The notes under the pieces were generated by a model that saw only the letters and a program-made list of their open reading frames with translations, searched no databases and was not told the DNA's origin. A program made the translations under genes and the position numbers. From Ziziphus jujuba (taxonomy: Eukaryota > Streptophyta > Magnoliopsida > Rosales > Rhamnaceae): a DNA stretch of 64,000 bases. The stretch spans positions 31,539,001 through 31,603,000 of the forward strand of contig NC_083384.1 in NCBI RefSeq assembly GCF_031755915.1, in the 5' to 3' direction. Below are positions 38,927 to 52,200 of the stretch, one piece after another (position 1 is the stretch's first letter; the number at the start of each line of letters is the position of its first letter).

Positions 38927-40634
38927 TTTTCACTCTTTTTTCTTTCTCAAATTCAGGAGTTTTTGTTCAAGAGACTTGGGAACACTATTGAGACAAATCT
39001 TATGGGGGGTTGAGGATCTTCAGACTGATTGGTGGAAGAAAAAGGTACAATATGATGGCTAATTTACCTGAATACCCCTCTTTTGGAGTGAGGGATTGAC
39101 CAGTTATGAAACAAATGTAAGATTGATAAATCCTTAAAGACAGTCAAAGTCGAACCATGTTCAGTGAAAAGTCCAAATATCTAACAAAGTGGATGGTAGA
39201 GATCTCTTATGGGTATTAACTTATTTTAGATGGGTTTAGGATTGCAAGATAAATCAATCATATGGCTAACAATGGCACATGGGCCAGTTGGGTAATGCAA
39301 GGTTGGAACCTTGGAATAAAGTAGAAAGAAGAGAATGGGGATTTTCTTCCTTTGATCTATCAAATATAATTAGCAGATAAATTTAAATTTTATGAAGTCT
39401 CATCACCATGTGGAGCTTGTTTCCTTGCACATGGCCACTCAGCTTTATAATATTTCTATAGAAAAATTTAGCAACTTTCTACAAGTGAGATTTTCATTTT
39501 TTTTCTTTTTGAATTTTTTTAGTTAATTGTCACGGTGTATCTAATTAATATGGTTCTTGCAGACAAAAATAATGCTGGAAACTTTTCAAGCAAAAATAAA
39601 TAAATAAATAAATAATGCTGGAAACTTGAATGATGAAGAGTCTTTAAAGGTGTTGATTGGTTGAAAACGAATACACAATAAAATTTAATTCAAGGTTCTC
39701 GGGTATTTGGATGTTAAGGAAGCCGCTTTATTATTTCTATCAACCCCCCTTTATTATTATTATTATTTTATTTTATATTAAAAGTTTGAAAACAACATGC
39801 AATTCTGAATTGTATATTATGATACCTTATTATCAGTTTTGTTAAATTTTCTAGCTTAAATTTAGTCAAAATGCAATTTTCAGTAAAATTTACTCTCTTT
39901 TTTCTCTATCATAAGTTTGATTTGTTTATTTCAGCCAAAAAAAAAAAAAATGATTTGTTTATTTATCCCTTTGTAGTCTTCTTGAGGTGACTAAATAAAA
40001 TAATGTGGAAGTTTAACATAACATGCCCTTAATATTTCCAAAATGAAGGCCTTGAACATTATAATTGGTTCAGAGTTGAAAATTACAAAAACTGTAAATT
40101 CAATCAAATCAAAAGCTAGGTATTAAAAGGTGAATCCCCTCTCAACAGGACGAGGAAAAAAAAAAAAAATAGAAAAAGTAAAAATTCTGAGCAATCTGTT
40201 ACTCGGGACATGGATGACTAAGATTTATGATTTGTCTATATAGTGTAGGAAGAGATAGCTATCTAGAGCTTGCTTTATCCTTTCATAAGCATTTGATCTA
40301 ATCATCTGAGTTACTGAAGAATTGCAAGGCTAATAGAAACAGTGAGAATAAAACCAGAATGTGGGGAAAGATCAAAAACAAATTAACAAACAAAACATCC
40401 CTTTAATGCCAGCTTACATGTTTTTTGGTTTCTGCAAACTCTACTGACAATGTGATAGTAAAAACTATAAATTTCTTATTCGCACTAAAATGGAAGCAAC
40501 TCTATTTAGAGACTAGAAAAATATGAATCTAATGCAGATTTTACATGCATCACTGTGTTCAACATTACCCGAAAAAAAAAAAAAAAATGGTAGCCTAATA
40601 AAAAAACTTGTAATTAATGTTCAGCAACAAGAAG
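38927..40634. other. Intergenic spacer (ENODL promoter, SNW gene 3' side)
   Basis: No gene is recognised. The part next to 38926 should hold the ENODL promoter. The part next to 40634 is the 3' side of the SNW gene. AT-rich throughout, with short (AAAT)n at about 39595-39614. Confidence 0.55.
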
Positions 40635-42026
40635 TTAAAAATCAGCTGCTCCTTTCATACCCTTGTCGACTTCTTTCATGAACTGATCTAGTCCAAATAG
40701 ATCATCAGCTTTCTGAAACTTAACTGGTCCATCTCTTGGACCAACAGCATCTTCAAATAATCCCTTCTTCTTTGGCCTGTAGAGGGAAGACATTGTAGGC
40801 TGAGCACCAAACAATCCCCTTTCATACAAATTATAGATATCATCATCATTTGCAAAACCAGACTCAATTCCTTTTTCTTGGTTGAACAGTCTTTGGTCAT
40901 ACATAATCTCCCCTCCTCTTCCTTCTCCACTATAAGCCATACCGAGAGCAACCTTTTCATTCATATCCCTATCACTTTCCTTTGTATTTTTACTTCTCTT
41001 TCTCATTGCTACATCTTTGGCCTCCAATCTCCTCTCCCTTTTCCTCTCTTGTCTTCGCTCCTCGCGGATTTTATCACGCTGCAATTTCTCTTCTTCCCTT
41101 CCCTGACTTTGGGAGTGGTAGCCATTACTACTACTTCTGGCTTTCATAGCTAACAGCCTTAGCTCCTGCTCTTTTCTCTCCTTCTCTTTCATACTTATTT
41201 CCTCGTCAAGTTTAGACCTCAAGGCAACTGCCTCTCTGGCTTTGTGCTCAGAGACATACAGAGCCTCCGAAAGTTTTGCGAAATTATCATTAATCTGAAC
41301 ATCATCATAATTAGCCACAAGACAGCGTTTGTGGAGTGGAATAGCGTAGCCCTTTGGGTTCTTCCAGTTGGAAATACATGGTGGAATTTTCCAATTCTCT
41401 TGATCTTCTACAGTCAGAGTCCTAGGAGGGGAATGAAGAACAGGAACAGGTGGTGATGAGGCAGAGGAAGAAGGGTATGGAAGTTTCTTGTGCTTGAATT
41501 TAGGAGGCTCAACAGGGTCTGCTACAGACACATCTACCACCTCGACAATCCTCTCTTTGGCATTAATGGCACCTGATGATGATGATGATGATGATGGTTT
41601 ATACTTGATGAACTTGGAGTTCGATGGGTATTTCGGATAATTCAGAATATTGGATCTCATACTCATAGTCCTTTCAAGAGCAACTTTTGTTTCCTTTGTT
41701 GTTTCTTGGATTTGGATTTCATAATCTTCTTGTTCAAAATCACCATCATAAACAACATGGTTGTGATTATCAACTTTCAAAATTTTGGGCACAATATCTG
41801 CATATTGGGAATTGACAATATTATTGTTGTTTGGATGCTTAACAACGTTGGAGCATTGTTGTTGTCTAAGCTCCCTGCCCATATCAAGAGGGTATTGCAA
41901 TATGAGAATCTCGGGAAACGAACCCCCATCGCCAAAATCTTGTATTGTCCGAGGAACAAAGCCCCAACGCCTTCGGTAGGGAGGGATAGAAAACCTGTCT
42001 CTACAATCTTTCAAACGCATCTCCAT
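40635..42026 (-). CDS. Divergent SNW/SKIP-domain protein
   Basis: A single uninterrupted coding exon encodes 463 aa from the ATG at 42026. It carries the SNW/SKIP landmarks in order: GFVPRTIQDFGDGGSFPEI and QYPLDMGRE near residues 22-52, FIKYKPSS near 138, PPKFKHKKLPYP near 172, the SNW core IPPCISNWKNPKGYAIPLHKR near 213-233, NDNFAKLSEALYVSEHKAREA, ERKEQELRLLAMKARS, the charged REERRQERKRERRLEAKD helix, EKVALGMA and MYDQRLFNQEKG, then GLFGAQPT. SKIP is a nuclear splicing and transcription co-regulator. Canonical plant SKIP is roughly 600 aa; this copy lacks the N-terminal leader, the VDGR block and the acidic C-terminal end. It therefore looks like a diverged paralogue. The open frame suggests it is maintained or young. 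Confidence 0.93.
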   Translation of the reverse strand: MEMRLKDCRDRFSIPPYRRRWGFVPRTIQDFGDGGSFPEILILQYPLDMGRELRQQQCSNVVKHPNNNNIVNSQYADIVPKILKVDNHNHVVYDGDFEQEDYEIQIQETTKETKVALERTMSMRSNILNYPKYPSNSKFIKYKPSSSSSSSGAINAKERIVEVVDVSVADPVEPPKFKHKKLPYPSSSASSPPVPVLHSPPRTLTVEDQENWKIPPCISNWKNPKGYAIPLHKRCLVANYDDVQINDNFAKLSEALYVSEHKAREAVALRSKLDEEISMKEKERKEQELRLLAMKARSSSNGYHSQSQGREEEKLQRDKIREERRQERKRERRLEAKDVAMRKRSKNTKESDRDMNEKVALGMAYSGEGRGGEIMYDQRLFNQEKGIESGFANDDDIYNLYERGLFGAQPTMSSLYRPKKKGLFEDAVGPRDGPVKFQKADDLFGLDQFMKEVDKGMKGAADF

Positions 42027-42250
42027 GAATATATATTTATACGATACTATTTAATTAGCAGAAAAACAGGAAAAATGAAATCAAAGAAAACAAAACCAAA
42101 CCCAACACACCCAAATCCTAATATCTTAACGAAAATTAAGAAACACAAAGTATACTAACCGTAGATAGAAGGAACGGAAGATGTTGCTCGAGAGTGAAAG
42201 AGACGACACACAAACACAAGGCTCAGCAAATTATAATTATATATATATAT
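42027..42250 (-). other. Probable spliced 5' leader of the SNW gene
   Basis: On the minus strand a candidate donor (CTACG|GTTAGT, intron from 42159) and an acceptor after a pyrimidine-rich run (AAATAG, intron end 42047) bracket a roughly 113-bp leader intron just upstream of the ATG. This is inferred from splice-site appearance only. A (TA)n tract lies just upstream at about 42238-42260. Confidence 0.4.
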
Positions 42251-44392
42251 ATATATATATAAACAACGCGCTGGTTTCCTTGTTTGATACGAAAACGAAT
42301 TCAGTCTTCCTTGTTTTATTTACCCATTTATATTAGGATATAATTTCCTAGGTACATTACATCTTAGCGCTTTCTATATTTACTTTTTCTCGTTTAGGGT
42401 ATGTTGAATTTTTATTTTTTATTACTATTATTTTTAATATCCGATACTTTAAAAAATCTATAATTTGCCAAAAAATCAGTTAACATGTAACAGATGCTGT
42501 TAAATATATAATCATATATAGGTCACGTGCAACTCAGGTGACACTAAAATTTGTTTTGTTTTGTTTTGTTTTGTTTTTTTTTTTTTTTTTGAATTTTGAA
42601 ATTGGTTTGGGGGGAGGAAACAAAAAAAAAAAAAAAAAAAAAAAAAACTCATAAATACAATCAAGATCAAACTCCAATTTCAGCTACCTTATAACCACTC
42701 CTCTCCTGTGAGAGCTTCCTCTTATGTCCCCCTAGTATGAGGTTTTGAAGTAGAAAACAAATAAACTAGCTTACAGGTTGAGTCTTGAGAATTTTATCCA
42801 ATATTAAAAAAAGGTACAATTGACAAATAGTGGGGGATATGTCTGAGGTCCTTGCCTAGACTTGAACGGCGCCACTGCAAAATCCATCCAACCAACCACA
42901 AAATATTATATAACTTGCGTAACAAGAAACACAATTTTTTTTTTCCAAATCAAATAAATAAAATAAAGCAGCCAGATTTAGGCTAAAAGTTGTTGTTGCA
43001 GAAAGTCCAGAGAAGAAAATTACATCTATCCCTTAACATGAAACACAAATTCAATTAAGAAAGCAACCAAATTTAGGCGAAAAGTTGTAGTTACATACCA
43101 TTCAGAGGATGAATTAGATGTCTTGGAAAACACTATTCCGAGTTCAAATCCCAGTCCCTTTTATTTCAATTTTTTTCCCCCTTTATACTTATAATTGCAT
43201 TTTAGTCTTTAAACTTCTTCTTTCTTTTTTTTTTAGCATTTTTTTATATTTAAATTTCAATTTTAATGCACTTTAATTTTTAAATTATTTTATATGCACG
43301 TTTAACAATTATGAGATGTATACTATATTTGGTGCAACAATCATTAGTCTTTATTCCTTAAAATTGCTAAAAATTTATATTGTAAAATAATTTAAAAACT
43401 AAAGTACATAATATATATATATATATAAACCAAAATGATAAAAAAAAAATATATCAAAAATTAAAATGCAAATTGGAGAACCAACAAAACCAATAAGCCC
43501 TCTTTAAATAGAGGAGAGAAAGTTGTGTCACATCAGCATTAATAAAATCATTAACCTGCGCTTCGACATTGTAGTCACAAAGAAAAGGATTATCCTGCGG
43601 TTTTTAAATAGAAAAAAATTCGATAATACACTCGGCAAGAAAATAAGAAAAGTTTCGGAAAACAATAAGGGTAATATTAAAGATACCAATTAAACCGATA
43701 TCAAAATTATACCAAGTGATATATGTTTATATTTTGTTGATTAGTAAATAAATATAATTAAATTTTAGATAAATGAATTTTTAAAGAAATAAATATAAAT
43801 AAATTAAATATTGATATACTATATTTATATATATTTTAGTAGATTTATTTGATATTTTTAATATTATTTAGAAAAAAAAAACTTTTTAAATTGAAGTCAT
43901 GCAACTTCATCACTATTAACTTAAAAGTTTTCTCATTCCGTATTAATTAATGCTAAATTTTTTATAGAGTTATATTTGTCGTTAATTATGATTATTATTA
44001 GTTTAGACAGTAAATTTTAATTGGAACTATTTAATTTTGTTTTTTTATATTAAAGCTTTAAGAATAAATTTTTTAATGGTAATATAAATTTTACTAACAA
44101 TTATTTATTAATGATAACAAATAATATTTCTTTATATAATTTATAATTAAAAGTAAATTAATGTAATAGGTAATCCAAAATATAATTGCTAATTGATTAC
44201 CTTGTAAGAAAAAAAAAATTCACAAAGACATGACAAAAATAAATATATAATATATTGAGTAACTTTTTGGAAATTTTTTAAATGTTTGGGTAAATTCTTA
44301 TTATATTATTCAATTATAAATTTTACAAAAAAAAAAATATTATTATTGAGAGGAAAGAATAGGATCTTAAATTTTTTTTTAATTTTTTAATT
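42251..44392. other. AT-rich intergenic spacer
   Basis: No gene is recognised. It includes (TTTTG)n followed by poly-T near 42550-42590, a poly-A run near 42622-42646 and an imperfect tandem repeat at 42920-43120. Confidence 0.55.
42920..43120. repeat. Imperfect tandem repeat of about 100 bp
   Basis: Two units, starting at about 42920 and 43034, share TAACA.GAAACACAA and AAGC..CCA.ATTTAGGC.AAAAGTTGT. Unit lengths differ because of poly-T and AT-rich indels. Origin unknown. Confidence 0.7.
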
Positions 44393-44960
44393 TAGATTTT
44401 TTGCAGTGGTACCTTCAAATTTTTAAATTTTTTGCAAATTACATTCTGAATTTCATATTCACCATCTATGCTTCTAAATTCATAGTTTTTTACACAAATG
44501 CCTCCAAGCTTGATTTTATCCATTTTGTGTCATTAAATAGCATGTAAAAGACATATGCTCCATCAGAACAAGGGTATTTATAGAAGATTAAGTCACTTGT
44601 TACCATAACAGCAGTAGAAATGCACTAATGCCCTCCTGGATTTTCATTATTTTTTCATTAATATCCTTAGATTTAAATAATTTTGCACTGATACCCTCCA
44701 AATTTTGAAATTATTACGGTAATACCTTCTTGAGCACTGCAACAAAACCAAGTGATTTGATCTTTCAAAAATACCTTTATCTTTATGGGGCATGTATCAT
44801 TCACGTGACATTTAATGCTATAAAATGGATGAAACTATGCTTAAGAGATATTGGTCCAAAAAAGCTGTAAATTTGAAAAGCATAAATCATAAATATGAAA
44901 TTTAGGATGCAATTTATAAAAAATCTGAAAATTTGAGAAGCACACTTGCAAAAATTCCCC
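44393..44960. mobile_element. Non-autonomous element with long imperfect terminal inverted repeats
   Basis: The left arm (about 44393-44525) and the reverse complement of the right arm (about 44830-44960) align over some 125 bp. Shared words include ATTTTTTGCA, AAATTGCAT/AAATTACAT, AATTTCATATT, TATGCTT and TTTTATCC. The right end reads GCAAAAATTCCCC. The interior of about 300 bp has no coding content. Long inverted arms without a transposase suggest a foldback or MULE-type MITE. The target duplication could not be fixed because both flanks are A/T homopolymers. Confidence 0.72.
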
Positions 44961-45058
44961 ATTTTTTTTTTTTTTTAAAATTTTATTACCACAGGACCTT
45001 AGATTCTGTTTTGATATTTTAGATTGCCAATGCCACGTCCTAAAAAATCTTTAATTAT

Positions 45059-45091
<33 letters not shown>

Positions 45092-45826
45092 GGGAGAATT
45101 GCTTTAAGTTTACTGCTTTTTCTTTTTATTTTAATATTTTAGATTGCCACGTCTTCAAGTGCCCGTGACATTTCGGTTCACATTTTACAGAACAAGTTAC
45201 TATAAATTTTCCCATATCTTATTCTTCTTTAGGTAGATGCCTTAAAAATAAAAAAATAAATAATAATAATAACAAATCTATTTATCAAAAAATAATAATT
45301 GCAAATCTGGATTAGGTCATAGATAAATTTCGAAGCCCTAATTTGAGCTCCCAAGACTTCCATCCAATGCCACCGTCTAATCATTTTCCAATAGCCTAAC
45401 AAAGAAAATAAATAGAAAGAAGGTGAGGAACATTCGCATTTGCTAACACGGTTCTGGAATTAGAACACTAGAAGGAAGGAAAATTTGGAAGGGAAAAAGA
45501 CAGGGAATGAAATATCAAAAGACTATCTTATATCATGCTTTTTATATATAGAAGGTTGAAACAAATTCGCTAAACATAATCCATATGACAAGATATACTC
45601 AGACATCAGAGATTGCACAAGCCATTGCCTAAACAAAATATATCATTTCCTACTTTTAGTATTTCTTTATGCTATGGCCACAAACTGATTTCCCTTTAAA
45701 ATCCCTTGGCATATCCATCCACAATTGGCAAACAGCAAACAGAATGCAGCTTTGGCAATCAATAATGACTAGGTTGTTTCCGATTTAAAATTTCAAAAAT
45801 TCTGAAGCTTCTTCTCCTTCTTCACA
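44961..45826. other. Intergenic spacer with long poly-T run, MFSD5-like gene 3' side
   Basis: Contains a run of at least 31 T residues ending in GGGG (about 45060-45094) and no gene. The part next to 45827 is the 3' UTR side of the minus-strand transporter gene. Confidence 0.55.
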
Positions 45827-48800
45827 TCAACTGTCATTTAGTGGCTGGGCTTCTTGGTCTGTATCCAATGCTGTCCAGTCTTGTTGTTCTGCGATGAATT
45901 ATATGTATTAATAACCAATGATCACAGCTTCAAACCCAAAAAGTACATATTAGAGTGGCGAGAAAGGAATTCTATTCATCTTCTTTTTTCTTTTGTAACA
46001 TTTAGCACTGATATTGCAGTAACTTACTTGGTTTTTGGTTCTCTGAAATCACCATGAGACGCCTCTGCAACACAGCAGCCATAAAGAGGAAAATCGAGCA
46101 CATACCAAACATGACCGTGATGGGAAATGCATTAACCTTCAAAGGAGGAACAGAAGAAAGCCAACTTTTTAAAGCCATAAATAGGAGTTCCCACAATTGC
46201 ATTACAGGCTGGAATGATAAAATGTCCTAATTAATACACAATATAGTGGTGTTTACTCACATTGTACAGCACAACACAAACAAAGATGTTGAGAGGAATA
46301 CGAAAGAAGTTCATTATGGTGCTTCTAGCCTCTTCAGGAATGTATTGGGACCTCATCTTCATGATAGAAGGCCAGAATATTCCCACACATGCCTCAAAAG
46401 TGCAGAATCCAGCAAGCTGAATGGTCCCTGAAAATGAGATGCTCCCACCTTTCACATTGGAAGGTGGTATCAAGAACTGCAAAATTTTGTAGGCATTAAT
46501 AAAACTTAGTAACATCTTCAAGGTAAACAGCCCTTACAAGAAAGATGCAAACACATGTATGTGAAGAAGATTTGTGGATTAAAATCTAAGACATACATTT
46601 GTTATAATTGGGAGCAGGAGGGTCGCCGCAGAGATCATAAATACAATCTGCATGTAGCTCTCAACTCTTGGGGATGAGTGGGCCAACAATCGAGATGCGA
46701 TAGAGCTTCCCAGCATTGAGGCCAACATGAATGTCGCAAAAATGAAACCATGTGGAATTTCCTCATCATTTGGGCTCAGAGCAGGAGTCCACAGGAAAAC
46801 AAAAGTGTACATCGAACCCTCAAATAGAGATTGTATTGCACCCAGTAATGCAATTTTCTCATCTGCACACACATGGAACAATATGTTCAAGAGCTTTTGG
46901 TGAATATCAGCAACAAAAGACAAAAGAAGAAAAGTAGAAAAGAACATAAAGGGAAAAAGAAAAAGAAAAAAAAAATTATACACATATACACACACAATGG
47001 TTCATATGGAAGAGAGTCAGCCTGTTGCTAGTATTTATCCTCTATATTTCTATCGTTCGGTGATCTATTTATTTGAAAGAAACAAAACAACTTTGAGCAT
47101 GAGAAACGCATGGAGCAAACCCCAACAACATGTCCAAGAAAAGTGAATTCAAATCTCTATGCATACAGAGAAAGGACCCAAGAATAAGGTTTTTGCACAT
47201 TTTAGGGCTGTGGCATCATCCCCACATATCTCTGTTTACAGTTATCTCACATATTAAGTCTACTCTTTTGCAAGATCTGCACTGCAATTTGATACATATA
47301 GAATGAATTTCTACCAATATTTTCTTAGTGAACTTAACCTTTAATGAAATCAAGTAAGAATCAAGAAAGAATAAGATTACGGATTTACCAGAAGCAATAG
47401 CCACAGCAGCACCTTTGAACTGCATAAGCAGGCTCTTGTTATCGGATGGATCTCCATAATTTTCACCCCATGACCCCAATATTATAGCCATGCCAATTGC
47501 CAAAAAGCATGCTGCAGCATCAAATGGAGCCACCGGACCAAATCCCAATGTATCTACCAGTAGATTCCCAAACAACCCAGATACAATGGCAATTAGGCCA
47601 TTGCCAAGAAATATGGCCTTAGAGAATGTTATTGAAAGCCATTGTTGATCAAAACCCCTCTACAAAATTAAGGTCATCAAAAGGTTAAAAATCCAACACC
47701 ATATGAAAGAGAAATTTGATCAAAACCTTTAGAAACCCATCCAAGAGAACATTGAAAAAGCAATCTAATGGAATGAAATTGTTTTTTAACAAAATAATTA
47801 GAAAGTGACATATATGTAGGACTTCGACTCATTGACACATCAATGGCCTAAAACTAAAATGTATAGAATGCATAATAGTCAAGACTTGCAAACTGTTCAG
47901 ATCTTCATGACATACCAGAATTGAGAAGAGAAATTGATTAAAATGTTAACAATATGACAATTGTGTTTCTCAGAATTGTAGTTCATTACAAAGCAGTAAT
48001 GCACCTTATTGTGTTCTGCAACAAGCCAGGACTCAAAGGCTGAAAAGAGAAGAGAGGTGGCAATGCCTCCCAAAACACGTCCCAACATTAAAACTTTGTA
48101 TTGTGGGGAATGTTTAGTGATGCAGCTTAAAATATAAGTAATGCAGTAAGTAACACATGCCCTCTTCCGACCCCTGAAATTTATATGTGATCCACCAAGA
48201 ATCAGTAATTTAATCAATTGAAAGGAACTAAAACAAATCAGCACAAGACCTTACTGTTTGTCAGCTAAAGATCCAACAATCGTTCCGAAAAGCATAGATG
48301 ATCCAAACCCAGCAATAAAGAGCTGTCCAATCTCCCCTTTACTATAGCCATATGTACTGTATAGGTAGTAAACATATGGACCCTGCAACCAATCCCCGGC
48401 TATTGCCGCAATCAATTCAATCAGATCCCAGAAAGATGACATATTTCATATTACATCATGATGGCATCATAGCCATCTCGTTCTCCTAGCATGATGTTTA
48501 TTATTAGATTGTTGCATTACAACACTTTATAGCAGAATATATACATCAAAGTTCAATAAAACAAAAAGCAGAAGTAAAAACATTCTCTAGAGAATCCAAA
48601 TAGCAGAATCAGTAATAAAGCAATTAGAAATGGTTTAACCCCCCCATCCAGTAGCTTCAAATTTGTTTAGAATTGCCAGACATAGATAAGACAAAGTCTT
48701 AGCCGAGTCAAAGAGAATTATCAGGTTTAACTAGGTTTGAACAACTTGATTAACATCAAACCAGCTCAAGCTTTAGACTCCTTTCTTTTTCTATTCAATT

Positions 48801-49212
48801 CCTTCCATTTCTAGGCTGCGGAATGCAATCACAGAAAAAAGGAGAAGAGCAAAGACAATTGCAAAAGAATTTAACGGAAGATCCAATTAGATAAACAGCA
48901 TTTATCGTCAACTAATGTATTAAGCATATAAGAACAGTAATAACATTGAATCAAACCCACAACAATTAGAAAAACATGAACACCCACATTACAACAAATC
49001 TACCAAAAACAATGAAAACCCAGATGAGAAAAAGATGAAAAATGGTCAGATCTAAGCCTACCCATCATGAGAGAGTAAACAAGGAGATAGTTGTTCTTGA
49101 AGGCATTGAAAGCAGAGGTGGTGTTAATACGATCTTTGCTCGTTTTGCTGAGCTCCAACGCTGCCACCACCACGGATAAAGCCCCGAAAATGAGAAAGTA
49201 GAGGACCTCCAT
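45827..49212 (-). CDS. MFSD5-type molybdate-anion transporter (major facilitator superfamily)
   Basis: Eight minus-strand exons: 49212-49062, 48399-48255, 48173-48005, 47659-47389, 46862-46597, 46476-46261, 46136-46028 and 45888-45827. They total 1389 nt, a 462-aa protein, the normal family length. Landmarks: N-terminal membrane span MEVLYFLIFGALSVVVAALE, NNYLLVYSLMM, GDWLQGPYVYYLYSTYG, the MFS motif A GSLADKQGRKR formed across exons 2-3, ESWLVAEHNKRGFDQQWL, WGENYGD, EGSMYTFVFLWTPAL, and PEEARSTIMNFFRIPLN. The tail DWTALDTDQEAQPLND keeps the expected frame and supports the last exon. The family's best-known member is the algal high-affinity molybdate transporter MOT2; substrate in land plants is inferred. 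Located in a membrane, likely endomembrane or plasma membrane. Confidence 0.95.
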
Positions 49213-52200
49213 TCTCGATCTGCAAGAACAGACAGACCCAGAGAGAAAAACAGAGAGAGAGAGAATGCGAGGAGAAGAAGAAGAGGAAGGTGAAGATAAA
49301 AGGCTAAAGCGTGTGGGGTGTTAAATAGGAATTTTGATCATTATCTGGTTGGTCATGAAGTCAGTGGGGTGGTGGGATTTGTGAATCAAAAAGGACAGGA
49401 AATACCAAGACTCTTTTGAGGCGTTTGGTTCATCGTTTCCCGGGGATTCCAATTTCCATGCTTTCACTCATCAATATCTTACGAGTGGGTTTGGTCTCAC
49501 ACTCTCGGGTGAATCTCATTCTTTCCTGACTCTCTTTTTGGTCCGATTTGGTAATTTTCCATTTTGCTTAAATCCAAAAAATATATATTTTCCTTCTATT
49601 ATTATTTTTTTTACTTTTCTATTTCCTCTTAACTAAAGTGACCATTTAAGTTATAAAAGACAATTTAAAAACATCATGAAATTGATGAATTTAGATTTAT
49701 TATAATTATATTTGAAATAAATTTGGATTAATATATTTAATATGATTATTAAACGTATCAATTTTGATTGAATTCGTTTAATTTAAAATTAATTCAAATT
49801 AATCTATTTATTAAATGTATTAATTTTGAATTGATCTGTTTAATTCGAAATTGATTTAAATTAATCCGTTTAACTAAATATATCAATCTAATCTGATACG
49901 ATTATATTTCATTTAAATTATAACTTTAATATATTAAATTTATCATTAATAAAATTTTAATTAATACTTTTTTATTACTAAATTACAAACTTATTTAAAG
50001 TTATATTTTAATTTTTTAATTAAATAAATAAATAATAATAAATATCAAAATAATATTTTTTTACTTAAATATAATATGTTCAATATATATAGATTTATGG
50101 ACATAAAAAAAAATTAATATGATAAAAGTATTAAAAATGTAGAAAATTAAAAACATAATTATTAATATAGTATTTTATATTATTTTTAAAAAAATAGTAT
50201 TAAATTTATTATGTATATATATATATTTAACTATTATATGAGATTGTTATATTATTATATCATATATTATATAGCGTAACCTTATAACTATAATTATATG
50301 ATTTTACATATAATTTTAATTTAAAATTAATTAATGATTAAATTATTTTTATTTTATATGAAATAATTAATATAAATAATTTAATTTATTTAATTGGATA
50401 AATTTTGTATAAATGGGTTAATTTCATATAAAGGGATCAATTTCATATAAATTGATCAATTTCATATAAATATGGCGTATTGATCCAAATTGACCAATTA
50501 CTAAATGAGTTACACAGATCGAGTTAGGTTACAGGTTATGTTTAAGTTGAAGATTTCTAACACAAGTTATGTTTGGATTGAATAATTTCAACATGATTAA
50601 TAAACAAGTTGATATGAACATGACATGTCGACACGGATTGTCATCCCTGTAGATGACACTTAAATACTCAATTATTTTTTCCCATATTCAACTAGCTTTT
50701 AAATTTCCATGATCAAATATGGGATAAAGTTTAAGCACTAATAATAATGTTATTATATTCACTAATGTTTATCATTTTTTCTTTTTCTTTTTCTTTTTTT
50801 TTGTGTTTTTTGGGAAATCGAATACCAAATAATATGGTATTACTAATAAATAAATTTGATGAGGATACTCGCGATCTTTTAAATGAACTATATTACTAGG
50901 AGGTAAACTATGTTTCAAGAGAGAAGAATAAAGCAGTTGATTGGGTTGCCAAAACAGCTAATGGGAGGGTGGGATAATACTTTACCTCAAATTCTCTACT
51001 CCTTTAGTTGATTCAAACTGAGCGTGTAATTTCGTTTTCAAATAAAATTTCTTGTTTTGTACGTTTTATGAATGAAAGGCATTTGTTGAACGTTTGAGTT
51101 CTAGTTGAAAATTTTCAAATAATGCGAGAAATGCTTTCCTAACCGCACATACAAACGGTCAACTTCAATTGCAATTTGAGGTTCTAAATTTGATGTAATC
51201 TATAAATTAAAGAAGAAGAAAAGAAGCCGTCTCTTAATTTATAAATTTTTGTTTTTAGTAAGAATTTAATTTGTAAATTTGAGATATGTCAAATGAAGTC
51301 AAATAAATTGCAAGTGGAATAAAGTTGGTACGCAAGTTTAATTTGCATATGCACCAAAGGAATGGAATCATCCATTTCCCTATCATTCCCCTTCTTCTGA
51401 GTAAAGTCGAAAATGGTCCAAAAATTGTAACCCAGGATTAGGAAATTTTACTTGCATTGAGACCATCATAGAAACTAATCTATTTTGTGTTTTTTTTTGG
51501 TAAGATAGACACTAATTTATTTGATAATGAAAAAGATAAATGTGAAAAGAATGTTTTGAGAAATCATGGTCATAAGAGCAACTTCGCTATGATGGATGCC
51601 GGCCTCACCATTGATTACATATAATATATAGGGGAATTTACATGTATTTATCACAAAATTATAGGTAATTGGACATTAATCCCCGTGTAATGATTTTTTT
51701 TCTTTTTGTTTTCGATGAATAATCTCAGTGTAATGATTGTCTCCACGCAATGGTAGCAGAAATTGTCATTAAGGGTATCATTATCAAAAGATGTAGAGGG
51801 CCTAAATTTGACCACCTCAACATGTTATAAACTGATGTATGACATGAAATTTGACCAACTTCACATGTTATTAACAAAAAAAAAAAAAAAAACATTGTAT
51901 GAAAAATTGCATGCATGAAAATGGAATTGGTAGGCTAGTGGCAATTAACGTATAAAAGCCCATCAGATTATGACTTCCAGAAGATTTTATTATAACATTT
52001 TGTTGAACACCAATTCATTTTTTGTCTTATTAATTTTTTTTTTAATATTATCTTTTTTTTTTTTTTTAACCTTGTTAAGCACTTTTTGTCTTCACGAAGA
52101 AACTAAAAGAAAATTGCAAAAAATAAAAAAAAAACAAATCCATCAAATTTATAAACGAAAGAACACAAAACTTAACTGCAACTGAAAATACAAAACTCAA

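Noticed and set aside
42840..42900. Second tRNA-like phrase on the minus strand (GTTCAAGTCTAGGC)
   Set aside because: Only one box-like word; no foldable tRNA and no repeat boundary can be drawn, although a poly-A run nearby keeps a SINE conceivable.
43110..43165. Possible tRNA or tRNA-derived SINE (GAGTTCAAATCCC resembles a B box)
   Set aside because: No matching A box at the right distance, no cloverleaf stems, and no clear 3' end or target duplication.
45060..45094. Poly-T run of at least 31 bases read as the tail of a minus-strand retroposed copy
   Set aside because: No adjacent gene-like or SINE-like sequence and no direct repeats; treated as simple sequence.
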